A program made the position numbers and the translations under genes. Below the pieces are notes generated by a model, which searched no databases, was not told where the DNA came from, and worked only from the letters and a program-made list of their open reading frames with translations. A stretch of DNA of 64,000 bases from Apostichopus japonicus. Lineage: Eukaryota; Echinodermata; Holothuroidea; Aspidochirotida; Stichopodidae. The DNA lies in the NCBI RefSeq assembly GCF_037975245.1, contig NC_092572.1, positions 13,242,769 to 13,306,768 of the forward strand. The letters are read 5' to 3'. Shown one piece after another: positions 61,479 to 64,000 of the stretch (within the stretch, counting starts at the first letter, position 1; each line of letters starts with the position of its first letter).

Positions 61479-64000
<2,522 letters not shown>

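Overview
The window is animal nuclear DNA: AT-rich, split into short exons with GT-AG introns, and full of (TA)n microsatellites and decayed retroelements. Immune-type Ig receptors, an NLR-type NACHT-LRR module, Penelope-like and CR1/L2-like retroelements and frequent taggcctaacgtt words suggest a marine deuterostome, most likely an echinoderm, perhaps a sea cucumber. That assignment is inference. All gene models were assembled by eye from reading frame, splice signals and intron phase. No transcript or database evidence was available.

Layout: five receptor genes all lie on the minus strand. Genes A (3.2-7.0 kb), B (11.4-15.4 kb) and C (19.1-21.7 kb) each encode signal peptide, Ig V-like domain, Ig C-like domain, membrane span and a tyrosine-containing tail. 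Gene D (26.7-38.5 kb) has the same V-C ectodomain and a membrane span, but continues through at least nine more exons into a tyrosine-kinase fold. That fold has lost the Gly-rich loop, the HRD Asp and the DFG Gly, so it is a probable receptor pseudokinase. Gene E (48.1-61.4 kb) has a different pair of Ig-like domains, a membrane span, two mini-exons, one 1.5-kb exon with a NACHT NTPase domain, and two short leucine-rich exons. It is a membrane-anchored Ig-TM-NACHT-LRR protein. Every exon junction in A, C, D and E keeps frame, and the ectodomain introns are all phase 1.

The likely common theme is cell-surface recognition coupled to exchangeable intracellular outputs: phospho-tyrosine tails, a pseudokinase scaffold and an NLR core. 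Signs of turnover include a duplicated signal exon (A), a lost splice donor (B), tandem partial copies of an Ig exon (E), a duplicated kinase-exon end (D) and a stray Ig exon fragment at 42 kb.

The gaps hold a CR1/L2-like LINE remnant (16.4-18.0 kb), another LINE 3' fragment (47 kb), a LINE endonuclease fragment (40.7-41.3 kb), a Penelope-like element with an internal inversion (40.0-40.6 kb), tRNA-like SINEs (39 and 61 kb), a hAT-like element with an 8-bp target duplication (32.1-33.6 kb), a foldback element (23.3 kb), an 84-bp minisatellite (31.4-31.9 kb), two inverted copies of an unnamed repeat (9.6 and 42.4 kb) and three hammerhead-like motifs.
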